The notes: a model not told the origin generated them from the letters alone. DNA of 64,000 nt from Alphaproteobacteria bacterium (GCA_017308135.1 JAFKFM010000007.1:1-64000), one strand, 5' to 3'. Shown: positions 33,700 to 42,497, counted from the stretch's first letter. Made by a program: numbers and translations.

Positions 33700-34833
33700 T
33701 CAGGACCACAGCGCGCCGCCGCGCTCGACGCGCGACTGCGGCTGGTAGGGCTTGGACTTCATGATTTCGAGATCGGGCTCGATGCCCCAGCCGGGGCCTT
33801 GCGGCAGGATGAAATGGCCCTTCTCGAACTTCACCGCCGGGGCGGCCGAGCGATCGCGGAATTCGCGCTGCGGCTCCATCTGCTCCAGGATGTAGAAGTT
33901 CGGGATCGCGGCGGCCAAATGCATCGACGCCACCGTGCAGATCGGCCCGCCGGGATTATGCGGGGCGACGGGAATGTAATAGGTGTCGGCGAAGCTCGCG
34001 ATGCGGCGCACTTCGGTGATGCCGCCCGCATGCATCAGATCGGGCTGGATGATCTTGACGCCGCCGCCTTCGATCAATTCGCGATATTCGTAGCGCGACA
34101 GAAGCCGTTCGCCCGTCGCGATGGGCGTCGAGATTTCGCGCTGCAAGCGCACCATCACCGCCGCGTTCTCGAAGGGCACGGGTTCTTCGAACCAGCCCGG
34201 CCGATAGGGTGCGAAGGCGCGATCGAGCATCACGGCCGTGCGGGGGCTGAGCGACTCGCTGCATTCGATGAAGATGTCGACGTCGGGGCCGGCCCCTTCG
34301 CGCGCGGCGGCCATCACCTCCGTCGCGCGGCGGATGGCGCCGCTTTCGTCGGCCTTCAGCGCCTCATGCGTCAGCGGCGAGAATTTGAACCCGGTGAAGC
34401 CGCGGCGCACGGCTTCTTTGGCGCCGGCATGGGCTTCGTCGGGCGTCATTTTCGCGTTCAGCCAGTGGCTGGCATAGACGCGCAACGAATTGCGATGCGC
34501 GCCGCCCAGCAGGCGATGCACGGGCACGCCCAGGCGCTTGCCTTCGAGATCCCACAAGGCGAGATCGATACCCGCCAGCGCCGTGCTGAACACGGCACCC
34601 GCGCGCCAACGCCAGGCGTTGTAAAGACGGTGCCAGTGGCGCTCGGGGCCGGCGGGGTCCTGACCGATCAGATGCGGCGCGAATTCGCGGATCGCGGACT
34701 CGACCGAGTCCAGCGCGCCATGCAGCGAGGCTTCGCCCCAGCCGACCAGACCTTCGTCCGTTTCGATCCGGACGAACATCCAATTGCACCAATCCACCCA
34801 ATGCTTATGGGTCTCGATCTTCGTGATTTTCAT
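33700..34833 (-). CDS. Enolase-superfamily sugar-acid dehydratase (galactonate dehydratase-like)
   Basis: A 377-residue mandelate racemase/muconate lactonizing family enzyme. Active-site positions are K150 in GFKFSPL, metal ligands E190 (IFIEC), E216 (WFEEP) and E242 (ATGE), and H292 in VAPHNPGG. The overall pattern and the APHNPGGPI block resemble D-galactonate dehydratase. However, that enzyme's DFHGR motif is replaced by IECSES, so Asp becomes Glu and the second His is missing. Substrate is therefore probably a related sugar acid. It opens the operon for the ABC importer and is divergent from LacI. Confidence 0.87.
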   Translation of the reverse strand: MKITKIETHKHWVDWCNWMFVRIETDEGLVGWGEASLHGALDSVESAIREFAPHLIGQDPAGPERHWHRLYNAWRWRAGAVFSTALAGIDLALWDLEGKRLGVPVHRLLGGAHRNSLRVYASHWLNAKMTPDEAHAGAKEAVRRGFTGFKFSPLTHEALKADESGAIRRATEVMAAAREGAGPDVDIFIECSESLSPRTAVMLDRAFAPYRPGWFEEPVPFENAAVMVRLQREISTPIATGERLLSRYEYRELIEGGGVKIIQPDLMHAGGITEVRRIASFADTYYIPVAPHNPGGPICTVASMHLAAAIPNFYILEQMEPQREFRDRSAAPAVKFEKGHFILPQGPGWGIEPDLEIMKSKPYQPQSRVERGGALWS

Positions 34834-34887
34834 AGGCGTTGGGCCGTTTCTCCCGAATTCCGGCGCTCGCGACCGTCTTTGGCCTTC

Positions 34888-34905
34888 GATTGAACCGGTT
34901 CAATC
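34888..34905. promoter_or_regulatory. Perfect 18-bp LacI-type operator
   Basis: GATTGAACCGGTTCAATC is a complete palindrome with the central CG typical of LacI-family operators. It lies between the divergent lacI gene (34922) and the sugar-acid enzyme/ABC operon (34833), directly upstream of an extended -10 motif. The neighbouring LacI protein is the obvious ligand. Confidence 0.85.
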
Positions 34906-34906
34906 A

Positions 34907-34915
34907 TGTTATACT
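34907..34915 (+). promoter_or_regulatory. Extended -10 promoter of lacI
   Basis: TGTTATACT fits the extended -10 pattern TGnTATAAT. Its end is 6 bases before the ATG at 34922, so transcription should start at or next to the start codon, giving a leaderless message. No Shine-Dalgarno sequence is present in the six bases between them. Confidence 0.6.
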
Positions 34916-34921
34916 CCGGCC

Positions 34922-35941
34922 ATGGACGATGCAAGGCATGATTCGGGGGGGCGGCCGACGATCCGCGACGTGGCGCGCCGGGCGGGCGTGTCGGTCGGGA
35001 CGGTGTCGAACGTGCTCAACCGGCGCATCGCGGTCAGCGACCGTCGCCGGGCGGCGGTGGAGGAAGCCATCGCCGCTTTGGGCTTCGTGCCCAACCGCAA
35101 CGCGCAAAGCCTGCGCGGCCGGGCGTGGCGCGTGGTCGGGCTGGTCGTCCACGACACAAAAAGCGCCTACTTCGCCGCGATGCTCGACCGCTTCGAAACG
35201 ATGGGCGGCGATCTCGGCTACGAGGTGATGCAGGTCCTCAATCGCGGCGATTCGGAAATCGAGCTTCGCCGCACGCGCGCGCTGATCGAACGTCAGGTCG
35301 ACGGGTTGATCCTGGTGCCGACCGCGCATCCAGCGGCGACGTTCGACCTGATCGCCGATTCGGGCGTGCCGGCGGTGATGATCGATCGCGGCATGGACGA
35401 TCCGCGTTTCGATTACGTCACGATGGACAACGATGGCGCCATGACCGAACTCGTCCACGCGCTCGCCGCGCGCGGGCGCAAGGATGTGCGCTTCGTCGTG
35501 CGCTGGCCCGAACTCGTCACCACGCGCCAGCGTATGGCGGCCTTCGCGCGCGAAGGGGCGAAAGCGGGGATTGCGGCGCAAACGCTGGTACGCGATCCCG
35601 ACGACGCGATTTTCGCGGGCCAGATCCGCGATTTGCTGGGCGGGGATAAGCGCCCGGACACGATCGTGGCGTCGAACTCGAATATCGCGGAAGCGTTGCT
35701 GCTCACGCTGTCGTCGCTGGGCGTGAAAATCCCCGACGATCTTTCCGTCGTCGCCTTCGACGAACCCGATTGGGCCGAACTCACCACGCCGCCTTTGTCG
35801 GTCGTGCGCCACCCGATCGACCTGATCGCCCAAAGCGCTTGGGACATTCTGATCGACCGGATCGAAAACGGCACGCCGCCCGGGCGGCGGGTAATGCACC
35901 CCGCGCGCGTCGTGCTGCGCGGCTCGGTGAAGTCGCTTTAG
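34922..35941 (+). CDS. LacI family transcriptional regulator
   Basis: A 339-residue repressor with helix-turn-helix TIRDVARRAGVSVGTVSNVLN (residues 13-33), hinge LGFVPNRNAQSLRGR, and a sensor domain ending in VVAFDEPDWAELTTPPLSVVRHP. The FDEPDW block is common in regulators of sugar acid or pentose genes. The ATG at 34922 puts the helix-turn-helix at the normal position. It is divergent from the sugar-acid/ABC operon and should bind the palindrome at 34888-34905, controlling both directions. Confidence 0.93.
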   Translation: MDDARHDSGGRPTIRDVARRAGVSVGTVSNVLNRRIAVSDRRRAAVEEAIAALGFVPNRNAQSLRGRAWRVVGLVVHDTKSAYFAAMLDRFETMGGDLGYEVMQVLNRGDSEIELRRTRALIERQVDGLILVPTAHPAATFDLIADSGVPAVMIDRGMDDPRFDYVTMDNDGAMTELVHALAARGRKDVRFVVRWPELVTTRQRMAAFAREGAKAGIAAQTLVRDPDDAIFAGQIRDLLGGDKRPDTIVASNSNIAEALLLTLSSLGVKIPDDLSVVAFDEPDWAELTTPPLSVVRHPIDLIAQSAWDILIDRIENGTPPGRRVMHPARVVLRGSVKSL

Positions 35942-35942
35942 T

Positions 35943-37085
35943 TCACCAAGCCTCGGCCATCATCGCGCGATACTCGTCCGGCGTGGCGATGCGCGGGTTG
36001 GTGGCGTGGCAATGGTCCTTCATCGCTTTGCCCACGGCTTCCTCGACGAAGCCCTTGTCCACGCCCATCGCGCCCAGACCCGACGGCATGCCGAGATCGC
36101 GGTTGAGCTGCGCGATCGCCTGATCGACCGAGGCGCCCGGTGCGAGGCCCAGGGCGATCCGCAGCCGCGCGTATTTGTCTTCGGCGATGGCGGTCTCGGC
36201 ACTTTCGTTGAAGCGCAGTACGGCGGGCAGCAGCACGGCGTTCAACGTGCCGTGATGCAGCGACTTGGCACGATAACTGCCAAGTGCATGCGACAGCGAA
36301 TGAACGGCCCCGAGACCTTTTTGGAACCCCATCGCCCCCTGCATCGACGCGCTGAGCATTTGCTTGCGCGCCTCGCGGTTCTTGCCGTCGGTCACGGCGG
36401 CGCGAATCCATTTGATGCCGCGCGCCAACCCGTCCAGCGCGATCCCGTCCGCCGGCGGGTTGAAGGCCGGAGCCAAGAACACTTCGATGCAATGCGCGAT
36501 CGCGTCCATGCCGGTCGCGGCCGTGAGACCGGCGGGCAAGGCGAGGGTGAGTTCCGGGTCGAGCACGGCGGCGCGCGGGACCAGGAACCAGGAATGGAAG
36601 CCGACCTTGCGCCCGTCGTTGAGGATGACGATGGCGCCGCGCGCGACTTCGCTGCCCGTGCCCGCCGTGGTCGGAATGGCGATCAGCGGCGCGCAATTCT
36701 TGGTGATCTTCGGGGCGCCGCCGTCGATCGTGCAGTATTGCGCGAGCGGGGCGGGGTGCCCCGCCAGGATCGCGACCCCTTTGGCGAGGTCGATCGACGA
36801 GCCGCCGCCGACCGCAATGATCCCGTCGGCCTTATGGTCGCGATAGAGCGCGGCCGCTTTGTCCACGGCTGCCTCCGTCGGGTTGCCCGGCGTTTCGTCG
36901 AACACCGCCAAGGGCAGCTTGCCCTCGATCGCGGCCAAGGCTTGCGCGGCGACACCCGCCGCGATCACGCCCTTGTCGGTCACGACCAGCGGGCGCGAAA
37001 TCCCGTGCGCGGCGCAAAGCTCGCCCAGCGCCTTCGCGGCGCCGAAGTCGAAATGGATGTCGGTCACGTATTTGATCAGCGGCAT
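35943..37085 (-). CDS. Iron-containing alcohol dehydrogenase
   Basis: A 380-residue group III alcohol dehydrogenase. The NAD-binding motif is GGGSSIDLAKG near residue 93, followed by PTTAGTGSEV. Metal ligands are the Asp and His of TGMDAIAHCIE and the two His of GAVHSLSHALG. Relatives use 1,3-propanediol, 4-hydroxybutyrate, lactaldehyde or maleylacetate, so the substrate is open. It is divergent from a GntR regulator, and one base separates its stop from the convergent LacI stop. Confidence 0.92.
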   Translation of the reverse strand: MPLIKYVTDIHFDFGAAKALGELCAAHGISRPLVVTDKGVIAAGVAAQALAAIEGKLPLAVFDETPGNPTEAAVDKAAALYRDHKADGIIAVGGGSSIDLAKGVAILAGHPAPLAQYCTIDGGAPKITKNCAPLIAIPTTAGTGSEVARGAIVILNDGRKVGFHSWFLVPRAAVLDPELTLALPAGLTAATGMDAIAHCIEVFLAPAFNPPADGIALDGLARGIKWIRAAVTDGKNREARKQMLSASMQGAMGFQKGLGAVHSLSHALGSYRAKSLHHGTLNAVLLPAVLRFNESAETAIAEDKYARLRIALGLAPGASVDQAIAQLNRDLGMPSGLGAMGVDKGFVEEAVGKAMKDHCHATNPRIATPDEYRAMMAEAW

Positions 37086-37194
37086 GGTTTTCTCCCTGGC
37101 GATTTTTCTACCAGGGCCGCGCGCGCTAGGGTAGCGTTCAAGTCATGCGGGAAATATTCAATGTAATTTACGCCGACTCGCTGTGGGGTGTTCG

Positions 37195-38022
37195 ATGAGC
37201 CGGCGGGGGTCCGCCGGCGCCGTAGCGTCGGTCAAAACGCGAACCGGCGAGGCGATGACGCTGGATCGCGCGTCGCCGATTCCGCTTTACGTCCAGGTTC
37301 GCAACCGGCTGCTGGCGATGGTCGGCGGGTGGAACGACCCGGAAAAACGCTTTTATTCCGACGACGAGTTGACCGCCATGTTCGACGTCAGCCGCGCCAC
37401 GGTGCGCGAAGCGTTGACGGAATTGGTCGAGGCGGGCGTGCTGCGCCGCCGGCGCGGGCACGGCACGATCGTCAGCCTGCGCAAAGTCGCGGAGAAGCTC
37501 GGCGTGGGGTCCCATATCGGCAGCCAATGGGATTCGGGCGACATGCCGGTCGATACGGCGCTGCTGGCGTTCGAGCGGATCGCAGCACCGGCGGAAACGG
37601 CACGCGCCCTTGGTATCGTCGCGGAAACCGAGGTGCTTTTCATCAAGCGCCTGCGCACCATGCCGATCGCGCCTGTGTCGATCGATTGGCGCTATTTGCC
37701 GCTTTGGGCGGCCGACGGAATCGGCCGCGAGAACGCGGTCGATCCGCTGATCAATCTGATTTGGCGGCGGATCGATCTCGATCACAGCGATCTGACGATC
37801 GAGGCCGCGTTGTCGGGACCGGAGGAGATGGAATTGCTGCATCTGCCGGCGAAGTCGCCGATCCTGGTGCGACATCTCGTCTATTACGACCGTCAGGGGC
37901 GCGCGGCGATGGCGGGCAAGTCGATCCATCGCGCCGATTTGATGCGCTACAGCGTGCGCGTCGATCAATCGCGCGACGGCGTGGGCGTGGCGCGCGGCCG
38001 CACGATGATCCGCAGCCGTTAG
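37195..38022 (+). CDS. GntR family regulator (UTRA domain)
   Basis: A regulator of about 275 residues. The winged helix spans PIPLYVQVRNRLLAMVGG to VSRATVREALTELVEAGVL, and a UTRA-like domain follows (VLFIKRLRTMPIAPVSIDWRYLP). The ATG at 37195 is chosen; a GTG at 37183 and an ATG at 37255, preceded by GGCGAGGCG, are also possible. It is divergent from the iron-type alcohol dehydrogenase, its likely target. Its stop overlaps that of the convergent phosphatidylcholine synthase gene by 4 bases. Confidence 0.87.
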   Translation: MSRRGSAGAVASVKTRTGEAMTLDRASPIPLYVQVRNRLLAMVGGWNDPEKRFYSDDELTAMFDVSRATVREALTELVEAGVLRRRRGHGTIVSLRKVAEKLGVGSHIGSQWDSGDMPVDTALLAFERIAAPAETARALGIVAETEVLFIKRLRTMPIAPVSIDWRYLPLWAADGIGRENAVDPLINLIWRRIDLDHSDLTIEAALSGPEEMELLHLPAKSPILVRHLVYYDRQGRAAMAGKSIHRADLMRYSVRVDQSRDGVGVARGRTMIRSR

Positions 38023-38744
38023 TTTCCGCGCACCGAACGCCAGAGCGACAGGCCGACGAGCCAGGCGCTCGCCGCCATCCAGGTGGTCAGGACGATCGGG
38101 TTCACGGCGGGCGCGAACCACAACAGCCACGCCGCCCCGAACACCCACACGCCGCTGGCCGTCAGCGTCAACGCGCGATAATCGCGCACGCGCAAGGGAT
38201 GGATCGACTTCACCTTGGTGAAGCTGAACGCGCCCAGCACCGCGACCGCGATCAGGTTGAACCAGATCGGCGTGCCCAGCACGTAGATATAAAGCGCCAC
38301 GATGTTCCAGATCGCCGGGAAGCCGACGAAGTAATTGTCCGTCGTCTTCAGATCGAGATTGGCGAAGATGTAGAGCGAGGAAAACAGGATCCAGCCCGCC
38401 GCGGCCGAAGCGAGCCAGCCATCGCCCAGATATTCGAACTGCCAGAGCAGCACGGCGGGCACGACGACATAGGTGAGATAATCGACCACGAGGTCGAGCA
38501 GCGCGCCATCGAAACGCGGCAGACGTTCGGCGACGTCGAGTTTGCGCGCGAAGGGCCCGTCGATCCCGTCGACGATGAGCGCGAGACCCAGCCACAGCAG
38601 CGCCTCGCGCGGATTGCCTTCGATGACCGCGATCAGCGCCAGCAATCCGATGACCGCGCCCGACGCCGTCAGCGCATGGACCATCCAAGCAGCACTCTTG
38701 CGCCGGACTTCGACGATCTTCTCGGTGACGTCCTCGCGTTGCAT
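38019..38744 (-). CDS. pcs: Phosphatidylcholine synthase
   Basis: A 241-residue inner-membrane CDP-alcohol phosphotransferase that makes phosphatidylcholine from CDP-diacylglycerol and choline. The signature Asp-rich motif is DGIDGPFARKLDV, then RFDGALLDLVVDYLTYVVVPA, the form found in bacterial Pcs. About eight hydrophobic segments are seen. The ATG at 38744 avoids overlap with the upstream 3-hydroxybutyrate dehydrogenase; an ATG at 38765 would give 7 more residues. Pcs is typical of alpha- and some gammaproteobacteria. Confidence 0.93.
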   Translation of the reverse strand: MQREDVTEKIVEVRRKSAAWMVHALTASGAVIGLLALIAVIEGNPREALLWLGLALIVDGIDGPFARKLDVAERLPRFDGALLDLVVDYLTYVVVPAVLLWQFEYLGDGWLASAAAGWILFSSLYIFANLDLKTTDNYFVGFPAIWNIVALYIYVLGTPIWFNLIAVAVLGAFSFTKVKSIHPLRVRDYRALTLTASGVWVFGAAWLLWFAPAVNPIVLTTWMAASAWLVGLSLWRSVRGN

Positions 38745-38749
38745 CGGGA

Positions 38750-39532
38750 TCACTGCGCGGTCCACCCGCCGTCGATCGAGAAATTGCTGCCGCGAATCTG
38801 GTCGGCCGCGGGCGAGCAGAGGAACGCGGCGAGGCCGCCGATCTGTTCGGGCGTGGCGAATTCCTTCGACGGCTGCTTTTCGGATAGCAACTCGTCTTTC
38901 GCGGCCGCACCCGAAATGCCTTTGCGTTCGGCCAGCGCATCGATCTGCTTTTGCACCAGCGGCGTCAAAACCCAGCCCGGGCAGATCGTGTTGGCGGTGA
39001 TGGGCAGCGTCGCCGTTTCCAGCGCCACGACTTTCGTGAGGCCCACCAGCCCGTGCTTGGCCGCGACGTAAGCCGATTTACCCGCCGACGCGACGAGCCC
39101 ATGCGCCGATGCGATGTTGATGATGCGGCCCCAGCCGCGCTTCTTCATATGCGGCAGTGCTGCGCGCATCGCCTGGAAGCAACTTGTCAGGTTGATCTGG
39201 ATGACGCGATCCCAGGCGTCGAGCGGGAACTCGTCGACGGTCGCGACATGCTGGATGCCGGCATTGTTGACCAGAATATCGACCGCGCCGAATTCCTTCA
39301 CGCAAGCCGCGATCAACGCTTCCACGTCGGCGGGTTTCGACATATCGGCGGCGGAATAGCCGGTCTTGACGCCCAGCGTTTCGACCTCGCGGCGGACCTT
39401 GGCGATCGTCTCGCCGTCGCCGAAGCCGTTGAGCATGATGTTGGCGCCCTGCGCCGCCAGCGCTTTGGCGATGCCAAGCCCGATGCCGCTGGTCGAGCCG
39501 GTGACGAGGGCGGTTCTGCCTTTCAACGACAT
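38750..39532 (-). CDS. bdhA: 3-hydroxybutyrate dehydrogenase
   Basis: A 260-residue SDR that interconverts D-3-hydroxybutyrate and acetoacetate in polyhydroxybutyrate metabolism. The cofactor motif is TGSTSGIGLGIAKAL, and the active site is in NIASAHGLVAS and SAYVAAKHG. The substrate-loop signature LLSEKQPSKEFATPEQIG is characteristic of bacterial BdhA. It lies 5 bases upstream of pcs on the same strand, so the two are probably co-transcribed, although they act in different pathways. Confidence 0.93.
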   Translation of the reverse strand: MSLKGRTALVTGSTSGIGLGIAKALAAQGANIMLNGFGDGETIAKVRREVETLGVKTGYSAADMSKPADVEALIAACVKEFGAVDILVNNAGIQHVATVDEFPLDAWDRVIQINLTSCFQAMRAALPHMKKRGWGRIINIASAHGLVASAGKSAYVAAKHGLVGLTKVVALETATLPITANTICPGWVLTPLVQKQIDALAERKGISGAAAKDELLSEKQPSKEFATPEQIGGLAAFLCSPAADQIRGSNFSIDGGWTAQ

Positions 39533-39592
39533 GTCGTGCTCTCCGAATTTCAGGTCCTGTCCGGTTTTACCGCCGGAACGCCGTCGCCGCCG

Positions 39593-39775
39593 CTATTTTT
39601 TGAAAAAAGCGTCCGCCGCCGCCTTGTGGGAGCTCTTTTTGCCGATCTCGGCCTTGGCGCGGGCGATCTCGCCCTCCAGACGCGCTATATAGGCTTCGAG
39701 CTCCGCGACACCCCAACTGGACAAATCCTTGGGCTTGACCAATTTATGGCGCGGCTCGAGTTCGTCGAATTCCAT
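39593..39775 (-). CDS. DUF1192 family protein
   Basis: A 60-residue acidic-to-basic protein. The pattern LVKPKDLSSWGVAELEAYIARLEGEIARAKAEI matches the alphaproteobacterial DUF1192 family and forms a short amphipathic helix with no membrane segment. It is divergent from the quinone oxidoreductase gene with 29 bases between them. Function unknown. Confidence 0.88.
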   Translation of the reverse strand: MEFDELEPRHKLVKPKDLSSWGVAELEAYIARLEGEIARAKAEIGKKSSHKAAADAFFKK

Positions 39776-39804
39776 ATCCGTCCCCCGTGCGAGGTCGTCA
39801 TTTT

Positions 39805-40803
39805 ATGAGTCTCCCCAGCGTCATGGAAGCCGTCACGATGGCTGCCCCCGGCAAGCCGGAGGTGCTGGTGCCGGGCACGAAGCCCGTGCCCGTGCCGCAA
39901 GCCGACGAAGTGCTGATCGAAGTGGCCGCCGCCGGTGTCAACCGCCCCGATATTTTGCAGCGTTACGGCAAATATCCGCCGCCGCCGGGGGCGCCCGACA
40001 CGCTGGGGCTTGAAGTGGCGGGAACCGTCGTCGCGACGGCGCCGGACGTGACCTGGCCTAAAATCGGCGACAAGGTCTGCGCGCTGGTCGCGGGCGGGGG
40101 CTATGCCCAATATTGCACGGCGCCGGCGCTGCAATGTCTGCCGATCCCGAACGGTTTCTCGATGGTCGAAGCGGCGGCGGTGCCGGAGACCTTCTTCACC
40201 GTTTGGACCAACGTGTTCGAGCGCGGGCGCCTGGTCGCGGGCGAGACGTTCCTGTGCCATGGCGGTGCCTCGGGTATCGGCACCACGGCCGTGCAGCTCG
40301 CCAAGGCGTTCGGCGCCAAGGTGCTGGCGACGTGCGGCACGGCCGAGAAATGCGCGGCTGTGACGAAACTCGGCGCCGACCGCGCGATCAATTATCGCGA
40401 CGAGGATTACGCCGCCGTCGCCAAGGAATTCACCGGCGGCAACGGCGTCGATCTCATCCTCGATATGGTCGGCGGCGATTACATCGCGCGCAATATCGAC
40501 GCGGCGGCGGTGGAAGGCCGCATCGTGCAGATCGCATTCCTCAAATCGCCCAAGGCCGAATTGTCGTTCGACGCGATCATGCGCAAGCGTTTGACCTATA
40601 CGGGCTCCACCTTGCGCCCGCGCAGCGTGGCCCAGAAGGGCGCAATCGCCGCCGCCCTGCGCGCGAAGGTTTGGCCGTTGCTCGAGGCGGGTAAAGTGCG
40701 CCCGCTGATCCACGCGACCTTCCCGCTGGCGCAAGCGGCGCAGGCCCACGCGACGATGGAAGCCGATACGCATATCGGCAAGCTGGTGCTGACGGTTCGA
40801 TGA
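39805..40803 (+). CDS. NAD(P)H quinone oxidoreductase (PIG3/zeta-crystallin type)
   Basis: A 332-residue zinc-free medium-chain dehydrogenase. The NADPH site is FLCHGGASGIGTTAVQLAKAFGAKV, and the family signature AAGVNRPDILQRYGKYPPPPGAPDTLGLE lies near residue 45. The VPETFFTVWTNVF block is typical of the PIG3 (TP53I3) subgroup, which reduces quinones by one electron. The ATG at 39805 is chosen over a GTG 18 bases upstream. Its stop overlaps the next gene by ATGA. Confidence 0.93.
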   Translation: MSLPSVMEAVTMAAPGKPEVLVPGTKPVPVPQADEVLIEVAAAGVNRPDILQRYGKYPPPPGAPDTLGLEVAGTVVATAPDVTWPKIGDKVCALVAGGGYAQYCTAPALQCLPIPNGFSMVEAAAVPETFFTVWTNVFERGRLVAGETFLCHGGASGIGTTAVQLAKAFGAKVLATCGTAEKCAAVTKLGADRAINYRDEDYAAVAKEFTGGNGVDLILDMVGGDYIARNIDAAAVEGRIVQIAFLKSPKAELSFDAIMRKRLTYTGSTLRPRSVAQKGAIAAALRAKVWPLLEAGKVRPLIHATFPLAQAAQAHATMEADTHIGKLVLTVR

Positions 40804-42497
40804 CCGACGCCGAAAATCCGCCATCGCCCGAAGAATGGCCGCCCGAAGCGCTGATCGACGCCGGGCGCCAATTGCGCGCGATGGGGCGCGCGGCCGAAGC
40901 GCTGGCGGCGTTCGAGATCGCGTGCCGCAAGGCGCCGAACGAAGTCGCTTCGTGGTCGGGGGCGGCGCTGGCGAATTACGATCTCGCGCGCTATCACCTG
41001 GCCGCCGCCGCTTTCGAACGCGCGGTGGAACTCGCACCCGACGACGCCAATCTGTGGCGCAATCTCGGCCATGTGCGCTTGCTCGCCGCGTGGCCCGCAC
41101 CGGCCGCCGAAGCGTTGCAACGGGCCGTGGCGCTCGATCCCGGCAATCTCGGCGCATGGGACGATCTCGGCACCGCACTCACCGGCATCTGGGGCCGCGC
41201 CAAAGATGCGACCGCCGCCTATGATCGCGCTTTGACGCTCGATCCCGCGCGTATCGACCTCGCCTCGCGCCGCTTGGTCGCGCTCGCCTTCGACGAAGAT
41301 CTGCCGGCCGCCGATCTGTTCGCCGCGCATCGCGATTTCGGCGCGAAGGTCGAGAAACTCGCCGGGCCGGTGGACGCGAATTTCAAGAACGCGCGCGAAC
41401 CGGATCGCAAGCTGCGCGTCGGCTATCTCTCGTCCAATCTCTATTCGCATATCGCCTCGGCCGAGATGCGCACGGCGTTGCGGCGCCACGACCGCGCGCA
41501 CTTCGCCGTCCATGTCTACGCGACCGTGCCGGAGCGCGACGCGATCACCGACGAACTTCGCGGGCTCTCCGATTTCTGGACCGATGCGGGCGCGCTCGAC
41601 GACCGCGCCTTGGCCGCGAAGATCCGCGACGACGGCATCGATATCCTGGTCCACACGATGGGCCATTGGCAGCAGAACCGCCTGGGCGTGTTCGCGCGAA
41701 GGGCGGCGCCGATTCAGATCGAGTATCTCTGCCAATCGCCCGCAATCGGCATTTCGGCGTGCGACGCCTATCTCGCGGATCCGTGGGTGTCGGGCGACGG
41801 CGCGCTGGGCGCGATATCCGGCGAGCGCGTGATCGATCTGCCCGGCGGTTATTATTCGACCTCGTTCCTGCCGGAGATCGCGATCAAACCGCCGCCGCGC
41901 GCGCGGGGGCAGGCGCCGGTCGTGTTCGGCAGCTTCAATCGTGTGGCCAAAATCTCGCGCGGCACGGTGCGGCGCTGGGCGCGCGTACTGCGCGAACTAC
42001 CGCAAGCGCGTCTGCTGGTGAAAATCCCCGAACGGTTCGAGCGCGCGGAGGAAGCGCGCATGCGCGGCGAATGGGCCGCACTCGGTCTCGACGTATCGCG
42101 CGTTGAATTGCGCGGCCATGCCGAAGGCGGGGCCTATTGGGATGGCTTCGCGGACGTGGACGCGCTGCTCGATTGCGTGCCGTTCAATGGCGGGCGCACG
42201 ACGGGCTCGGCCGCCTGGATGGGCGTGCCGACGATTTCGGAGCGCGGGCTTCCGGTCTATGGGCGCCTGGCGTTCGGCATCATGTCGCGTTTGGGCCTCG
42301 GCGATCTGGTCGGCGCCGACGAGGACGGTTACGTCGCGGCGGCGGTGAAGCTCGCGCGCGATCCCGCAAAGCTCGACGATATCCGCCGGACCCTGCGCGA
42401 TCGATTCCGCGCCTCCACCCTATTCGAAAGCGATATCCATATTCGCGAAGTCGAGGCGGCGTATCGCCGCCTGTGGCGCGAATACTGCGGCGCTTAA
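40800..42497 (+). CDS. TPR and OGT/SPINDLY-like glycosyltransferase (GT41)
   Basis: A 565-residue cytoplasmic protein. Residues 15-150 form TPR repeats (AAAAFERAVELAPDDANLWRNLGHV, AEALQRAVALDPGNLGAWDDLG). Residues 195-560 are a GT41 catalytic part: RKLRVGYLSSNLYSHIASAEM, then IQIEYLCQSPAIGI, FGSFNRVAKISRGTV and LLDCVPFNGGRTTGSAAWMGVPTISERG. In eukaryotes this family adds GlcNAc or fucose to Ser/Thr; bacterial members glycosylate proteins such as flagellins and adhesins. The acceptor is unknown. It is translationally coupled to the PIG3-type reductase. Confidence 0.9.
   Translation: MTDAENPPSPEEWPPEALIDAGRQLRAMGRAAEALAAFEIACRKAPNEVASWSGAALANYDLARYHLAAAAFERAVELAPDDANLWRNLGHVRLLAAWPAPAAEALQRAVALDPGNLGAWDDLGTALTGIWGRAKDATAAYDRALTLDPARIDLASRRLVALAFDEDLPAADLFAAHRDFGAKVEKLAGPVDANFKNAREPDRKLRVGYLSSNLYSHIASAEMRTALRRHDRAHFAVHVYATVPERDAITDELRGLSDFWTDAGALDDRALAAKIRDDGIDILVHTMGHWQQNRLGVFARRAAPIQIEYLCQSPAIGISACDAYLADPWVSGDGALGAISGERVIDLPGGYYSTSFLPEIAIKPPPRARGQAPVVFGSFNRVAKISRGTVRRWARVLRELPQARLLVKIPERFERAEEARMRGEWAALGLDVSRVELRGHAEGGAYWDGFADVDALLDCVPFNGGRTTGSAAWMGVPTISERGLPVYGRLAFGIMSRLGLGDLVGADEDGYVAAAVKLARDPAKLDDIRRTLRDRFRASTLFESDIHIREVEAAYRRLWREYCGA

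Noticed and set aside
37094-37116. CCCTGG-N11-CCAGGG as a GntR operator
   Set aside because: The arms are only six bases with a long spacer and match no known GntR type; it could occur by chance in GC-rich DNA.
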